This document shows, piece after piece, positions 45,501-55,766 of a DNA stretch of 64,000 nt (positions are counted from its first letter, which is position 1; every line of letters starts with the position of its first letter). The notes beneath the pieces are model-generated. The model searched no databases. It was not told the DNA's origin and saw only the letters and a list, made by a program, of their open reading frames with translations. The position numbers and the translations under genes were made by a program. The DNA is from Enterobacter asburiae (lineage in GTDB: Bacteria; Pseudomonadota; Gammaproteobacteria; Enterobacterales; Enterobacteriaceae), in assembly GCF_008080435.1 (NCBI RefSeq), contig NZ_VRKN01000002.1, forward strand, positions 62,001-126,000. Reading direction: 5' to 3'.

Positions 45501-45836
45501 AAACTTCGCCAGGCGGGCTGCCGCGTGATCTTCAGCCAGGTGGGCCGCGACATGAACGTCTTTACCCACCTGACCGCCAATATGGCCGACTATCTGATGC
45601 TGGACGCAGAGGTGGTCAGCAACGTGTATGGCAATCTGATGGATGAGATGATGGTCACCATTGTTCAGGGCCACGCCCAGCGTCTGGGAATGAAAACTAT
45701 CGCGGGCCCCTGCAACCAGCCCATCATGATGGATACGCTTTCCGGCATCGGCATTGATTTTATCTATGGTGACACCATCGCCGAGCCGCAGCCGCTGGAT
45801 CTACTGCTCAACACCAGTTATTTCGCCATCAACTGA
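42507..45836 (+). CDS. dgcE: Diguanylate cyclase DgcE (YegE)
   Basis: DgcE makes cyclic di-GMP and, in E. coli, feeds the switch that turns on curli and cellulose. ATG 42507 gives 1109 residues starting MNKQYQRVLVTTPHPL, which fits the E. coli start better than the ATG at 42483. Layout: a MASE1 membrane domain with about eight helices (residues 1-300), three PAS domains (about 310-680), a GGDEF domain with the intact motif GGDEF at 761-765, and a C-terminal EAL-like domain (about 870-1109) that lacks the EAL motif and so is presumably not a phosphodiesterase. The 3' end overlaps convergent alkA by 36 bases. Confidence 0.95.
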   Translation: MNKQYQRVLVTTPHPLIRLVCLGLVTFIFTLFSLELTRFGTLLAPLWFPTAIMMVAFYRHAGKMWPGIALACSFGNILATWMLFSWGSISLTYTSINVVEAFTGALLLRKLLPWYNPLQNLNDWIRVALGSAMIPPLVGGVLVSLLAPGPEPLRNFFVWVLSEAIGALAVVPLGLLFKPHYLLRHRDPRLLLETLTTLAVTLALSWAAITWLPWPFTCVIVLLMWSAVRLPRMEAFMVFLITVMVVSLMISRNPVALTTQHVGTMLNAPWLPFLMLLLPANVMTMVMYAFRAERKHITESEERFRNAMEYSAIGMALVSIEGKWLQANKALCNFLGYSQTELQSLTFQQLTWPEDLHTDLEQLEQLVNGDINTYTLEKRYYTRDGEVVWALLAVSVVRHADGSPLYFIAQIEDINDLKQTEWVNKRLMERITLANEAGGIGIWEWDLEPDIISWDKRMFEMYEIPPHIKPTWQLWHDTMLPEDRAHAEKVLRDSLISRLPFKLEFRIRVKEGVRHIRSLANRVLNKQGEVERLLGINMDMTEVKQLNEALFQEKERLHITLDSIGEAVLCTDINMNVTFMNPVAEKMSGWLQTEAIGQPILKVLHITFGEKGPLMENIHSGDMSRSDIDQDVVLNCRTGGNFDIHYSITPLSTLDGQNIGSVIVIQDVTESRKMLRQLSYSASHDALTHLANRVSFENHLKRLLQTVRETHQRHALVFIDLDRFKAVNDTAGHAAGDALLRELSSLMLTMLRSSDVLARLGGDEFGLLLPDCNIESARYIAGRLIHTINDYHFMWEGRLHRIGASAGITLIDENNHQASEVMSQADIACYASKNSGRGMVTVYEPQQERDHNTRSMMSLDEQWHMIKDNHLMMIARSVASPRIPESSNFWLLSLRLWTSQGEVQEEHAFRSGLAEPELLHALDRRIFSEFFRASAAQVASKGMGVALPLSEAGLASVTLVDELLDLLDKSPMPGRLLHLVISADVVCSPDKNLQRGLQKLRQAGCRVIFSQVGRDMNVFTHLTANMADYLMLDAEVVSNVYGNLMDEMMVTIVQGHAQRLGMKTIAGPCNQPIMMDTLSGIGIDFIYGDTIAEPQPLDLLLNTSYFAIN

Positions 45837-46673
45837 CGGCGCCCAGCCGTCGGTATACCAGATGTGCAGCAGCGCGTAAGAGCGCCACGGCTGCCAGCGC
45901 TCGGCATAACGCCGAATTTGCGCGGGCGTCATCCCGGCAAAGCGTTGCTTAATCAGGTAATCATCCGGCAAAAAGACATCTTTCGCCTGCCAGCCGCGAA
46001 GGGCCAGGTAGTTTGCCGTCCAGCGCCCTATCCCCGGCCGCTGCTGTAGCGCTTTCATCCCGGCCTCAATATTCGCGGGCGGGAAAAGCGGAAACGTCCC
46101 GTCGATGACCGACTGCGCCAGATGAATTAACGACTCCGCCCGCTTTACCGGCATGCCCAACGCTTTCAGCGCCAGCGGGTCCGCTGTCGCCAGGGCGTCC
46201 GGCGTGGGGAAACAGAGATAACCCGGACAATCCGTCACCGGTTCGCCGCACAGCGCCACCACGCGCGACGTCAGTTTCGCCGCCATCGCCACGCTCACCA
46301 GTTGTCCGAGAATCGCCCGGACACCCTGCTCATACGCATCCATCGCCCCCGGCAAACGCAAGCCTGGCCGGGCAGCACCGAGATCGCCCAGCGTATCTGC
46401 GATGTGCTGCGGGTTGCAGGAGAGATCGAACAGGCGTTCTATGCGGTCAAGGCACGTCTGCGCCACCGGGATTAACCCCGGACTGAGCGTCACGGTCAGC
46501 GTATGGGTGGCGATATCCGGCGTGACGCGAAAGACACCCCGATGGCCATCGCAGGCGAAACTGCGCTCATAGTAGTCGCTCGTGACGGTTTCAATACCCA
46601 TGACCGCACGCGCGCCAAGAAAGCTAAACATCCACTGCCAGTCGTAAGGGGGTTGCCAGTTCAGGGTGTACAT
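45801..46673 (-). CDS. alkA: DNA-3-methyladenine glycosylase II AlkA
   Basis: AlkA removes 3-methyladenine and other alkylated bases from DNA and is part of the Ada response in E. coli. ATG 46673 (GGAG seven bases upstream) gives 290 residues starting MYTLNWQPPYDWQWM; the frame upstream to 46760 belongs to the leader. An AlkA N-terminal domain (1-110) is followed by the HhH-GPD fold with LQQRPGIGRWTANYLALRGW near 207-226 (hairpin) and FLPDDYLIKQRF near 235-246, where the second Asp is catalytic. The C-terminus is a few residues longer than in E. coli and runs 36 bases into the convergent dgcE gene. No Ada box was located. Confidence 0.95.
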   Translation of the reverse strand: MYTLNWQPPYDWQWMFSFLGARAVMGIETVTSDYYERSFACDGHRGVFRVTPDIATHTLTVTLSPGLIPVAQTCLDRIERLFDLSCNPQHIADTLGDLGAARPGLRLPGAMDAYEQGVRAILGQLVSVAMAAKLTSRVVALCGEPVTDCPGYLCFPTPDALATADPLALKALGMPVKRAESLIHLAQSVIDGTFPLFPPANIEAGMKALQQRPGIGRWTANYLALRGWQAKDVFLPDDYLIKQRFAGMTPAQIRRYAERWQPWRSYALLHIWYTDGWAPSVDGEITGVEQ

Positions 46674-46803
46674 CGTCTCTCCTTTTGGGTTCTCCACAGC
46701 ATAAACGGAAAGGTCCTGTTTTGCCTTGCTTTCATATTCCTGTTGTCGCCATGCAGACATTTCGTTAAAGTCTCGCCCCTTCTCACTGGCATGGGGATTA
46801 ATC

Positions 46804-48156
46804 GTGTTTATTGGATTCGACTACGGTACGGCAAACTGCTCGGTTGCGATTATGCAAAACGGACAGCCACAGCTGCTGAAAATGGAAAAAGAGAGCACGC
46901 TGCTGCCCTCAATGCTCTGCGCGCCGACGCGTGAAGCGGTAAGCGAATGGCTGTTCCGCCACCATCAGGTTCCGGCCACGGCGGCGGAGACCCAGGCGCT
47001 GCTGCGCCGGGCGGTCAGCTTTAACCGCGAGGAAGACATCGACGTTTCACCATCCAGCGTGCAGTTCGGGCTCTCTTCGCTCGGGCACTACATTGAAGAT
47101 CCTGAAGAGGTCTACTTCGTTAAGTCGCCAAAATCCTTCCTCGGCGCCAGCGGCCTGAAGCCGCAGCAGGTGGCGATGTTCGAAGACCTGGTATGCGCGA
47201 TGATGCTGCATATTCGCAATCAGGCGCAGACGCAGGTCCCCGAGGCGATTACCCAGGCGGTCATTGGCCGCCCGATCAACTTCCAGGGGCTGGGCGGCGA
47301 CGAGGCCAACCAGCAGGCGCAGGGGATCCTTGAACGCGCAGCGCACCGCGCGGGTTTCCGCGACGTGGTGTTCCAGTATGAGCCGGTTGCTGCGGGGCTG
47401 GACTTTGAAGCCACGCTGACGGAAGAAAAGCGCGTATTAGTCGTGGATATCGGCGGGGGCACGACGGACTGCTCGCTGCTGCTGATGGGACCGCAGTGGC
47501 ATAACCGTCGCGATCGTGAAAATAGCCTGCTCGGGCACAGCGGCTGCCGCGTAGGTGGTAACGATCTCGATATCGCGCTGGCATTCAAGAGCCTGATGCC
47601 GCTGCTCGGTATGGGCGGTCAAACGGAAAAAGGCATCGCCCTGCCGATCCTGCCATGGTGGAACGCGATTGCCATCAACGATGTGCCTGCGCAAAGTGAT
47701 TTTTACAGCACCGCGAACGGCCGCTTCCTTAACGATCTGGTGCGCGACGCGCAGGATGCCGAAAAAGTCGCGCTGCTGTATAAAGTGTGGCGTCAGCGTC
47801 TCAGCTACCGCGTGGTGCGTACTGCCGAAGAGAGCAAAATTGCCCTTTCCGACCGCGCTGAACATGCGGTCTCCTTGCCGTTTATCAGCGACGATCTGGC
47901 CACCGCGATTTCGCAGGACGGGCTGGAGACGGCACTCGCGCAGCCGCTGCAGCGTATTCTGGAGCAGGTGCAGCTGGCGCTGGAGAATGGCAAAGAGAAG
48001 CCGGACGTTATCTACCTGACCGGGGGGAGCGCCCGTTCGCCGCTGATCAAGAAAGCGCTGGCGGAACAGCTGCCGGGCATTCCGATTGCCGGGGGCGATG
48101 ACTTTGGCTCTGTTACCGCAGGGCTGGCGCGCTGGGCGCAGGTGATGTTTAGCTAG
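46804..48156 (+). CDS. yegD: YegD, Hsp70-like ATPase-domain protein
   Basis: YegD is a member of the DnaK superfamily that has only the actin-like nucleotide-binding domain. GTG 46804, preceded by GGGGA at six bases, gives 450 residues, the E. coli length; the ATG at 46726 would add 26 codons without support. FIGFDYGTANCSVAI near residues 2-16 is phosphate loop 1, VVDIGGGTTDCSLLLMG near 214-230 is phosphate loop 2, and YLTGGSARSPLIKKAL near 404-420 is the adenosine motif. No peptide-binding domain follows. The function is unknown. It is divergent from alkA, and BIME repeats follow the stop. Confidence 0.95.
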   Translation: MFIGFDYGTANCSVAIMQNGQPQLLKMEKESTLLPSMLCAPTREAVSEWLFRHHQVPATAAETQALLRRAVSFNREEDIDVSPSSVQFGLSSLGHYIEDPEEVYFVKSPKSFLGASGLKPQQVAMFEDLVCAMMLHIRNQAQTQVPEAITQAVIGRPINFQGLGGDEANQQAQGILERAAHRAGFRDVVFQYEPVAAGLDFEATLTEEKRVLVVDIGGGTTDCSLLLMGPQWHNRRDRENSLLGHSGCRVGGNDLDIALAFKSLMPLLGMGGQTEKGIALPILPWWNAIAINDVPAQSDFYSTANGRFLNDLVRDAQDAEKVALLYKVWRQRLSYRVVRTAEESKIALSDRAEHAVSLPFISDDLATAISQDGLETALAQPLQRILEQVQLALENGKEKPDVIYLTGGSARSPLIKKALAEQLPGIPIAGGDDFGSVTAGLARWAQVMFS

Positions 48157-48164
48157 TGCCGCTG

Positions 48165-48241
48165 TGCCGGGTGGCGCTTCGCTTACCCAGCCTACGGTTT
48201 GAGAATTTTGTAGGCCGGGTAAGGCGGAGCCGCCACCCGGC
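48165..48241. repeat. BIME: two REP units between yegD and mdtA
   Basis: Inverted REP units at 48166-48191 and 48213-48241 (GCCGGGTGGCG and GCCGCCACCCGGC arms) are joined by AT-rich DNA with TTTGAGAATTTTG. The unit ends about 120 bases before mdtA and may mark the end of the yegD transcript. Confidence 0.88.
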
Positions 48242-48284
48242 TAAAAAGATCGCCACACTCAGACAATTCCAGACAGTCTTCCAT

Positions 48285-48302
48285 ATTTCCTCCATTTTTC
48301 CG
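48285..48302 (+). promoter_or_regulatory. Candidate BaeR box upstream of mdtA
   Basis: ATTTCCTCCATTTTTCCG matches the BaeR consensus (TTTTTCTCCATDATTGGC) fully in the CTCCAT core and partly at the flanks. It lies about 60-80 bases before the mdtA start. A possible -10 (TAGTAT) follows at 48322-48327. The downstream half of the site is weak. Confidence 0.55.
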
Positions 48303-48363
48303 CTGTGTTGCCTGACTAAACTAGTATCATTCCCCGAAGTATTCAGGATGAGAATGTATAACG

Positions 48364-49566
48364 ATGAAAGGCAGTAACAAATCCCGCTGGGCAATCGCCG
48401 CTGGCATCATTGTGGTGGTCCTTGCCGCCGCCTGGTACTGGCACAGTCAATCCGCGAACTCCGCAGCCCCCGCCGGTGCCAACAGTCAGGCACAGCGCCC
48501 AACAGGCGGAGGGCGTCACGGCATGCGCGGCGGCGCGCTGGCACCAGTACAGGCGGCGACGGTGGTGAATAAAGCCGTTCCTCGCTATCTTACGGGCCTT
48601 GGGACCATTACCGCCGCCAACACCGTGACGGTGCGTAGCCGCGTCGACGGCCAGCTGATGGCCATTCACTTCCAGGAAGGTCAGCAGGTCAAAGCGGGCG
48701 ATCTGCTGGCCGAAATCGACCCAAGCCAGTTTAAGGTCGCCCTCGCCCAGGCGCAGGGCCAGCTCGCGAAAGACAAAGCCACGCTCGCCAACGCCCGTCG
48801 CGATCTGGCGCGCTACCAGCAGTTGGTGAAAACCAACCTCGTTTCTCGTCAGGAGCTGGATACCCAGCAGTCGCTGGTCAGCGAAACGCAGGGCACCATC
48901 AAAGCCGACGAAGCCGCCGTGGCCAGCGCGCAGCTGCAGCTGGACTGGAGCCGCATCACCGCGCCGACTGACGGACGCGTGGGCCTGAAACAGGTCGATA
49001 TCGGCAACCAGATCTCCAGCGGCGACACCACGGGCATCGTGGTGCTCACCCAGACTCACCCGATTGATTTAGTCTTTACTCTGCCGGAAAGTGAAATTGC
49101 GACCGTGGTGCAGGCGCAAAAATCCGGAAAGGGGCTGGTGGTAGAAGCCTGGGACCGCACCAACAAGCAGAAGTTGAGCGAAGGCTCCCTGCTCAGTCTG
49201 GATAACCAGATCGACACCACCACCGGCACCATCAAGCTGAAGGCACGCTTTAATAACCAGGACGATGCCCTCTTCCCCAACCAGTTCGTCAATGCGCGAA
49301 TGCTGGTCGCCACCGAAGAGAACGCGGTGGTGATCCCCACTGCTGCGCTGCAGATGGGTAACGAAGGTAACTTCGTCTGGGTACTTAACAGCGACAATAA
49401 GGTCAGCAAACATCTGGTTAAAACCGGTATCCAGGACAGCCAGACGGTGGTGATCGCCGCCGGTCTTTCCGCAGGCGACCGCGTGGTCACCGACGGCATT
49501 GACCGTCTGACCGAAGGGGCCAAAGTGGAAGTGGTTGAACCTGCGAAACAGGGAGAGAAATCCTGA
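48364..49566 (+). CDS. mdtA: MdtA, membrane fusion protein of the MdtABC pump
   Basis: MdtA links the MdtBC pump in the inner membrane to an outer-membrane channel, TolC in E. coli. The 400-residue protein has a short N-terminal membrane anchor (residues 9-27) without a lipobox Cys, then the barrel-sandwich and coiled-coil part ([55 protein letters not shown], near 92-145), and the beta-barrel with [22 protein letters not shown] near 205. The pump removes novobiocin, deoxycholate and similar compounds. The C-terminus is about 15 residues shorter than in E. coli. Its TGA overlaps the mdtB ATG by one base. Confidence 0.95.
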   Translation: MKGSNKSRWAIAAGIIVVVLAAAWYWHSQSANSAAPAGANSQAQRPTGGGRHGMRGGALAPVQAATVVNKAVPRYLTGLGTITAANTVTVRSRVDGQLMAIHFQEGQQVKAGDLLAEIDPSQFKVALAQAQGQLAKDKATLANARRDLARYQQLVKTNLVSRQELDTQQSLVSETQGTIKADEAAVASAQLQLDWSRITAPTDGRVGLKQVDIGNQISSGDTTGIVVLTQTHPIDLVFTLPESEIATVVQAQKSGKGLVVEAWDRTNKQKLSEGSLLSLDNQIDTTTGTIKLKARFNNQDDALFPNQFVNARMLVATEENAVVIPTAALQMGNEGNFVWVLNSDNKVSKHLVKTGIQDSQTVVIAAGLSAGDRVVTDGIDRLTEGAKVEVVEPAKQGEKS

Positions 49567-52500
49567 TGCAGGTTATGCCCCCAGGCTCTACAGGTGGGCC
49601 GTCACGCCTGTTTATCCTTCGTCCTGTCGCCACCACGCTGCTGATGGTGGCGATCCTGCTCGCCGGGATTATCGGCTATCGCTTCCTGCCCGTGTCGGCG
49701 CTGCCGGAGGTGGATTATCCAACCATTCAGGTGGTGACGCTCTATCCAGGCGCCAGCCCGGATGTCGTGACGTCCGCCATTACCGCCCCGCTGGAGCGCC
49801 AGTTCGGCCAGATGTCGGGGCTAAAACAGATGTCCTCCCAGAGTTCCGGCGGGGCATCCGTCGTGACGCTGCAGTTCCAGCTGACGCTGTCGCTGGACGT
49901 TGCCGAGCAGGAGGTGCAGGCCGCCATCAACGCCGCCACCAACCTGCTGCCGTCGGACCTGCCTAACCCGCCGGTCTACAGCAAGGTGAACCCGGCGGAT
50001 CCGCCGATCATGACGCTTGCCGTCACCTCCTCCGCCATGCCGATGACCCAGGTCGAAGACATGGTCGAAACGCGCGTGGCGCAGAAAATTTCTCAGGTCT
50101 CCGGCGTCGGCCTCGTCACGCTGGCGGGCGGCCAACGTCCGGCGGTTCGCGTGAAGCTTAACGCCCAGGCGATTGCCGCGCTGGGCCTGACCAGCGAAAC
50201 CATCCGCACCGCCATCAGCAGTGCCAACGTTAACTCAGCAAAAGGCTCGCTGGACGGCCCTACCCGCGCCGTGACGCTCTCAGCCAACGATCAGATGCAG
50301 TCCGCCGATGAATACCGCCAGCTGATTATTGCTTACCAGAACGGCGCCCCGGTGCGTCTGGGCGACGTGGCGACCGTGGAGCAAGGCGCGGAAAACAGCT
50401 GGCTCGGCGCCTGGGCCAATAAGCAGCAGGCGATCGTGATGAACGTGCAGCGCCAGCCGGGCGCTAACATCATCGAAACCGCCGACAGCATCCGCACCAT
50501 GCTGCCGCAGCTGATCGAAAGCCTGCCAAAATCGGTCAGCGTGAAGGTGCTTTCCGACCGCACCACTAACATTCGCGCGTCGGTCACCGACACCCAGTTT
50601 GAGCTGATGCTGGCGATTGCGCTGGTGGTCATGATCATCTATCTGTTCCTGCGTAACGTTCCGGCAACCATTATTCCCGCCGTCGCCGTGCCGCTCTCGC
50701 TGGTCGGGACCTTTGCGGTGATGGTGTTCCTCGATTTTTCGATCAACAACCTGACGCTAATGGCGCTCACCATCGCCACCGGATTCGTGGTGGATGACGC
50801 CATTGTCGTTATCGAGAACATTTCGCGCTATATCGAGAAAGGTGAAAAGCCCTTAGCTGCTGCGCTGAAAGGCGCGGGCGAAATCGGCTTTACCATTATC
50901 TCGCTGACCTTCTCGCTGATTGCGGTGCTGATCCCGCTGCTGTTTATGGGCGATATCGTCGGGCGGCTGTTCCGCGAGTTTGCCGTGACGCTGGCGGTCG
51001 CCATTTTGATCTCCGCCGTGGTGTCGCTGACCCTGACGCCGATGATGTGCGCCCGCATGCTGAGCCACGAGTCCCTGCGCAAGCAAAACCGCTTCTCGCG
51101 CGCCTCCGAGCGCATGTTCGAGCGGATTATTGCCGCCTACGGTCGCGTGCTGGCGAAAGTCCTTAACCATCCATGGGCAACCCTCGGCGTGGCGCTGGGA
51201 ACGCTGGCGCTCAGCGTGATGCTGTGGATTTTCATTCCGAAAGGCTTCTTCCCGATTCAGGACAACGGCATTATTCAGGGCACGCTGCAGGCGCCGCAGT
51301 CGGTCTCCTTCGCCAATATGGCCCAGCGCCAGCAGCAGGTGTCTGAGATCGTCATGAAAGATCCGGCGGTAGAGAGCCTGACCTCCTACGTGGGCGTCGA
51401 CGGCACCAACCCGTCGCTCAACAGCGCGCGTCTGCAGATCAACCTCAAGCCGCTGGATGAACGCGACGATCGCGTCAACGCCGTCATTGAGCGTCTGCAA
51501 AGCGCCGTCGCGCGCGTGCCGGGCGTTGAGCTTTACCTGCAGCCGATTCAGGATTTAACCATTGATACCCAGGTCAGCCGCACGCAGTACCAGTTCACGC
51601 TGCAGGCCACCACGCTGGATGCCCTCAGCACCTGGGTGCCGCAGCTGGTAGATAAGCTTAGCACCCTGCCGCAGCTCGCCGACGTCAGCAGCGACTGGCA
51701 GGACAAAGGGCTGGCGGCGTACGTGAACGTCAACCGCGACACCGCCAGCCGTCTGGGCATTACGATGTCGGATGTGGACAACGCCCTGTACAACGCCTTC
51801 GGTCAGCGCCTGATCTCCACCATCTACACCCAGGCCAACCAGTATCGCGTGGTGCTGGAGCACAACACGGAAAACACGCCCGGCCTGGCGGGGCTGGACT
51901 CGGTGCGCCTGACCAGCAAAGACGGCGGTATTGTGCCGCTGAGCGCTATCGCCACGGTGGAAGAGCGCTATACCCCGCTGTCGATTAACCATCTGGATCA
52001 GTTCCCGTCCACCACCATTTCCTTCAACGTGCCGGACAATTATTCTCTCGGCGAAGCGGTGGAGGCCATTCAGGCTGCTGAAAAAGAACTCAGCTTCCCG
52101 TCCGATATTCAGACCCAGTTCCAGGGCAGCACGCTGGCGTTTCAGGCCGCGCTGGGTAACACCATCTGGCTGATCGTCGCGGCGGTCGTGGCGATGTACA
52201 TCGTGCTCGGGGTACTGTACGAAAGCTTTATCCACCCGATCACCATCCTCTCTACCCTGCCGACGGCGGGCGTGGGGGCGCTGCTTGCATTGATGCTGGC
52301 GGGCAGCGAGCTGGACGTCATTGCCATCATCGGTATTATCCTGCTTATCGGGATCGTGAAGAAAAACGCCATCATGATGATCGACTTCGCCCTGGCCGCC
52401 GAGCGCGAGCAGGGCATGTCGCCGCGCGATGCCATCTTCCAGGCCTGTCTGCTGCGTTTTCGTCCGATCCTGATGACCACGCTGGCCGCCCTTCTGGGCG

Positions 52501-52688
52501 CGCTGCCGCTGATGCTCAGCACCGGCGTCGGCGCGGAGCTGCGCCGTCCGCTGGGTATCGGTATGGTCGGCGGTCTGCTGGTGAGCCAGGTGCTAACGCT
52601 CTTCACTACGCCGGTGATCTACCTGCTGTTTGACCGCCTGGCGCTGTGGACCAAAAGCCGCTTCCCGAAACGTGAAGAGGAGGCATAA
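49566..52688 (+). CDS. mdtB: MdtB, RND multidrug transporter subunit
   Basis: MdtB, an inner-membrane RND pump subunit, forms a mixed trimer with MdtC, generally two MdtB to one MdtC. The 1040 residues equal the E. coli length. Twelve membrane helices are seen: one near 24-44 and a group of five around 345-480, then the same again in the second half. [17 protein letters not shown] near 400-416 in helix 4 carries the proton-relay Asp pair, [30 protein letters not shown] lies near 910-940, and large periplasmic porter loops are at 45-340 and 560-860. It uses proton flow to export bile salts and drugs. Confidence 0.97.
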   Translation: MQVMPPGSTGGPSRLFILRPVATTLLMVAILLAGIIGYRFLPVSALPEVDYPTIQVVTLYPGASPDVVTSAITAPLERQFGQMSGLKQMSSQSSGGASVVTLQFQLTLSLDVAEQEVQAAINAATNLLPSDLPNPPVYSKVNPADPPIMTLAVTSSAMPMTQVEDMVETRVAQKISQVSGVGLVTLAGGQRPAVRVKLNAQAIAALGLTSETIRTAISSANVNSAKGSLDGPTRAVTLSANDQMQSADEYRQLIIAYQNGAPVRLGDVATVEQGAENSWLGAWANKQQAIVMNVQRQPGANIIETADSIRTMLPQLIESLPKSVSVKVLSDRTTNIRASVTDTQFELMLAIALVVMIIYLFLRNVPATIIPAVAVPLSLVGTFAVMVFLDFSINNLTLMALTIATGFVVDDAIVVIENISRYIEKGEKPLAAALKGAGEIGFTIISLTFSLIAVLIPLLFMGDIVGRLFREFAVTLAVAILISAVVSLTLTPMMCARMLSHESLRKQNRFSRASERMFERIIAAYGRVLAKVLNHPWATLGVALGTLALSVMLWIFIPKGFFPIQDNGIIQGTLQAPQSVSFANMAQRQQQVSEIVMKDPAVESLTSYVGVDGTNPSLNSARLQINLKPLDERDDRVNAVIERLQSAVARVPGVELYLQPIQDLTIDTQVSRTQYQFTLQATTLDALSTWVPQLVDKLSTLPQLADVSSDWQDKGLAAYVNVNRDTASRLGITMSDVDNALYNAFGQRLISTIYTQANQYRVVLEHNTENTPGLAGLDSVRLTSKDGGIVPLSAIATVEERYTPLSINHLDQFPSTTISFNVPDNYSLGEAVEAIQAAEKELSFPSDIQTQFQGSTLAFQAALGNTIWLIVAAVVAMYIVLGVLYESFIHPITILSTLPTAGVGALLALMLAGSELDVIAIIGIILLIGIVKKNAIMMIDFALAAEREQGMSPRDAIFQACLLRFRPILMTTLAALLGALPLMLSTGVGAELRRPLGIGMVGGLLVSQVLTLFTTPVIYLLFDRLALWTKSRFPKREEEA

Positions 52689-55600
52689 GTGAAGTTTTTC
52701 GCCCTCTTCATTTACCGCCCGGTGGCGACGATTTTAATTTCCGTAGCCATCACCCTGTGCGGCGTGCTCGGCTTCCGGCTGCTGCCGGTGGCGCCGCTGC
52801 CGCAGGTGGATTTCCCGGTGATTATGGTCAGCGCCTCGCTGCCTGGCGCGTCGCCGGAAACCATGGCCTCGTCGGTCGCTACGCCGCTGGAACGTTCGCT
52901 CGGGCGCATCGCGGGGGTCAACGAGATGACCTCCAGCAGCTCGCTGGGCAGCACACGCATTATTCTGGAATTCAGCTTCGACCGGGATATTAACGGTGCG
53001 GCGCGCGACGTTCAGGCCGCCATCAACGCCGCACAAAGCCTGCTACCGAGCGGGATGCCGAGCCGCCCAACCTACCGCAAGGCCAACCCGTCCGATGCGC
53101 CGATCATGATCCTGACGCTGACCTCGGATACCTACTCGCAGGGGCAGCTTTACGACTTTGCGTCTACCCAACTGGCGCAGACCCTCTCACAAATTAACGG
53201 CGTCGGTGACGTGAGCGTCGGCGGGAGCTCCCTGCCCGCCGTGCGCGTGGGCTTAAACCCGCAGGCGCTGTTCAACCAGGGCGTGTCGCTGGACGACGTG
53301 CGCTCCGCCATCAGCACGGCCAACGTCCGTAAACCGCAAGGGGCGATTGAGGACGGTAGCCACCGCTGGCAGATCCACACCAACGACGAGCTGAAAACCG
53401 CCGCGGAGTATCAGCCGCTCATTATTCACTACAACAACGGCGCGGCGGTGCGCTTAAGCGATGTCGCCAGCGTCACCGACTCGGTGCAGGACGTGCGCAA
53501 CGCCGGGATGACCAACGCTAAACCGGCCATTCTGCTGATGATCCGCAAGCTGCCGGAAGCCAACATTATCGAGACGGTGAACAGCATCCGCGCCCGCCTC
53601 CCGGAACTGCAACAGAGCATCCCGGCAGCGATCGATCTGCAAATTGCCCAGGATCGCTCCCCGACCATACGCGCCTCGCTTGAAGAGGTGGAGCAAACGC
53701 TGATTATCTCCGTCGCGCTGGTGATCCTGGTGGTATTCCTGTTCCTGCGCTCCGGCCGGGCGACGCTCATTCCGGCGGTGGCCGTGCCGGTGTCGCTGAT
53801 CGGTACCTTTGCCGCCATGTATCTGTGCGGCTTTAGCCTCAACAACCTGTCCCTGATGGCCCTGACAATTGCCACGGGATTCGTGGTGGATGATGCCATC
53901 GTGGTGCTGGAAAACATTTCCCGCCACCTGGAAGCGGGCGTGAAGCCGCTGCAGGCCGCGCTGCAGGGCACGCGCGAGGTGGGCTTTACGGTGCTCTCCA
54001 TGAGCCTGTCGCTGGTGGCGGTATTCCTGCCGCTGCTGCTGATGGGCGGGCTGCCGGGCCGGTTGCTGCGCGAGTTTGCCGTCACCCTCTCCGTTGCTAT
54101 CGGAATTTCGCTGGTTATTTCCTTAACGCTGACGCCAATGATGTGCGGCTGGATGCTTAAGCGCAGCAAACCGCACTCGCAGCCGCGCCGCAAAGGCTTT
54201 GGTCGCTTCCTGATGGCGATGCAGGAAGGCTATGGCAAATCGCTGAAGTGGGTGCTGAATCATACCCGGCTGGTCGGCCTGGTGCTGATCGGCACCATCG
54301 TGCTCAACGTCTGGATGTACATCACCATCCCGAAAACCTTCTTCCCGGAGCAGGACACCGGCGTGCTGATGGGGGGGATTCAGGCGGACCAGAGCATTTC
54401 GTTCCAGGCGATGCGCGGCAAGCTGCAGGACTTTATGAAGATCATTCGGGAAGACAAAGCCGTGGATAACGTCACCGGCTTTACCGGCGGGTCACGCGTT
54501 AACAGCGGGATGATGTTTATTACCCTGAAACCGCGCGGCGAGCGCAACGAAACCGCCCAGCAGGTGATTGACCGCCTGCGGGTGAAGCTTGCCAAAGAGC
54601 CGGGGGCAAACCTGTTTTTGATGGCCGTTCAGGATATCCGCGTCGGCGGCCGTCAGGCGAACGCCAGCTATCAGTACACGTTGCTCTCGGACGATTTAGC
54701 CGCCCTGCGCGAGTGGGAGCCGAAGATCCGCAAGGCGCTGGCCGCTCTGCCGGAGCTGGCGGACGTCAACTCCGATCAGCAGGACAACGGCGCCGAGATG
54801 GCTCTGACCTACGACCGCGAAACCATGTCGCGTCTGGGCATTAACGTTGAAGCCGCCAACAGCCTGCTGAACAACGCCTTCGGCCAGCGCGAGATCTCCA
54901 CCATCTACCAGCCGATGAACCAGTACAAGGTGGTGATGGAAGTTGACCCGCGCTACACCCAGGACATCAGCGCCCTGGACAAAATGTTTGTGATTAACAA
55001 CGACGGCAAGGCAATTCCGCTCTCCTACTTTGCCAGCTGGCAGCCTGCCAACGCGCCGCTGTCGGTGAACCATCAGGGGCTTTCGGCGGCGTCGACCATC
55101 TCCTTTAACCTGCCAGCGGGCTCGTCACTTTCGGAAGCCAGCGACGCGATCAACCGCGCGATGACGCAGCTTGGCGTACCGTCCACCGTGCGCGGCAGCT
55201 TTGCCGGGACCGCGCAGGTGTTCCAGGAGACGATGAACTCGCAGGTGATTTTGATTCTGGCCGCCATCGCCACGGTTTATATTGTGCTGGGCGTGCTGTA
55301 CGAGAGCTATGTTCACCCGCTGACCATTCTCTCAACGCTGCCGTCAGCGGGCGTGGGGGCATTGCTGGCGCTGGAGCTGTTCGGCGCGCCGTTCAGCCTT
55401 ATCGCGCTCATCGGGATCATGCTATTAATCGGCATTGTGAAGAAAAACGCGATCATGATGGTGGATTTCGCGCTGGACGCCCAGCGCAACGGCAACCTGT
55501 CGCCGGAAGAGGCGATCTTCCAGGCCTGCCTGCTGCGTTTCCGTCCGATCATGATGACTACCCTGGCGGCGCTGTTTGGCGCGCTGCCGCTGGTTGTCTC

Positions 55601-55766
55601 GGGCGGCGACGGCTCAGAGCTGCGCCAGCCGCTGGGGATCACCATTGTCGGCGGCCTGGTCATGAGCCAGTTGCTGACGCTGTACACTACGCCGGTGGTC
55701 TATCTGTTCTTCGACCGCCTGCGGCTGCGCTTTTCGCGCAAAAACAGAACCACGGTGACCGAGTAA
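52689..55766 (+). CDS. mdtC: MdtC, RND multidrug transporter subunit
   Basis: MdtC is the second RND subunit of the mixed MdtBC pump. The start is GTG at 52689, directly after the mdtB stop, with GAAGAGGAGG from the mdtB end as ribosome site. The 1025-residue protein matches E. coli in length. [43 protein letters not shown] opens it; [24 protein letters not shown] near 385-410 has the proton-relay Asp pair, and [28 protein letters not shown] lies near 905-935. It is clearly a paralogue of the preceding gene. The mdtD ATG follows with no gap. Confidence 0.97.
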   Translation: MKFFALFIYRPVATILISVAITLCGVLGFRLLPVAPLPQVDFPVIMVSASLPGASPETMASSVATPLERSLGRIAGVNEMTSSSSLGSTRIILEFSFDRDINGAARDVQAAINAAQSLLPSGMPSRPTYRKANPSDAPIMILTLTSDTYSQGQLYDFASTQLAQTLSQINGVGDVSVGGSSLPAVRVGLNPQALFNQGVSLDDVRSAISTANVRKPQGAIEDGSHRWQIHTNDELKTAAEYQPLIIHYNNGAAVRLSDVASVTDSVQDVRNAGMTNAKPAILLMIRKLPEANIIETVNSIRARLPELQQSIPAAIDLQIAQDRSPTIRASLEEVEQTLIISVALVILVVFLFLRSGRATLIPAVAVPVSLIGTFAAMYLCGFSLNNLSLMALTIATGFVVDDAIVVLENISRHLEAGVKPLQAALQGTREVGFTVLSMSLSLVAVFLPLLLMGGLPGRLLREFAVTLSVAIGISLVISLTLTPMMCGWMLKRSKPHSQPRRKGFGRFLMAMQEGYGKSLKWVLNHTRLVGLVLIGTIVLNVWMYITIPKTFFPEQDTGVLMGGIQADQSISFQAMRGKLQDFMKIIREDKAVDNVTGFTGGSRVNSGMMFITLKPRGERNETAQQVIDRLRVKLAKEPGANLFLMAVQDIRVGGRQANASYQYTLLSDDLAALREWEPKIRKALAALPELADVNSDQQDNGAEMALTYDRETMSRLGINVEAANSLLNNAFGQREISTIYQPMNQYKVVMEVDPRYTQDISALDKMFVINNDGKAIPLSYFASWQPANAPLSVNHQGLSAASTISFNLPAGSSLSEASDAINRAMTQLGVPSTVRGSFAGTAQVFQETMNSQVILILAAIATVYIVLGVLYESYVHPLTILSTLPSAGVGALLALELFGAPFSLIALIGIMLLIGIVKKNAIMMVDFALDAQRNGNLSPEEAIFQACLLRFRPIMMTTLAALFGALPLVVSGGDGSELRQPLGITIVGGLVMSQLLTLYTTPVVYLFFDRLRLRFSRKNRTTVTE

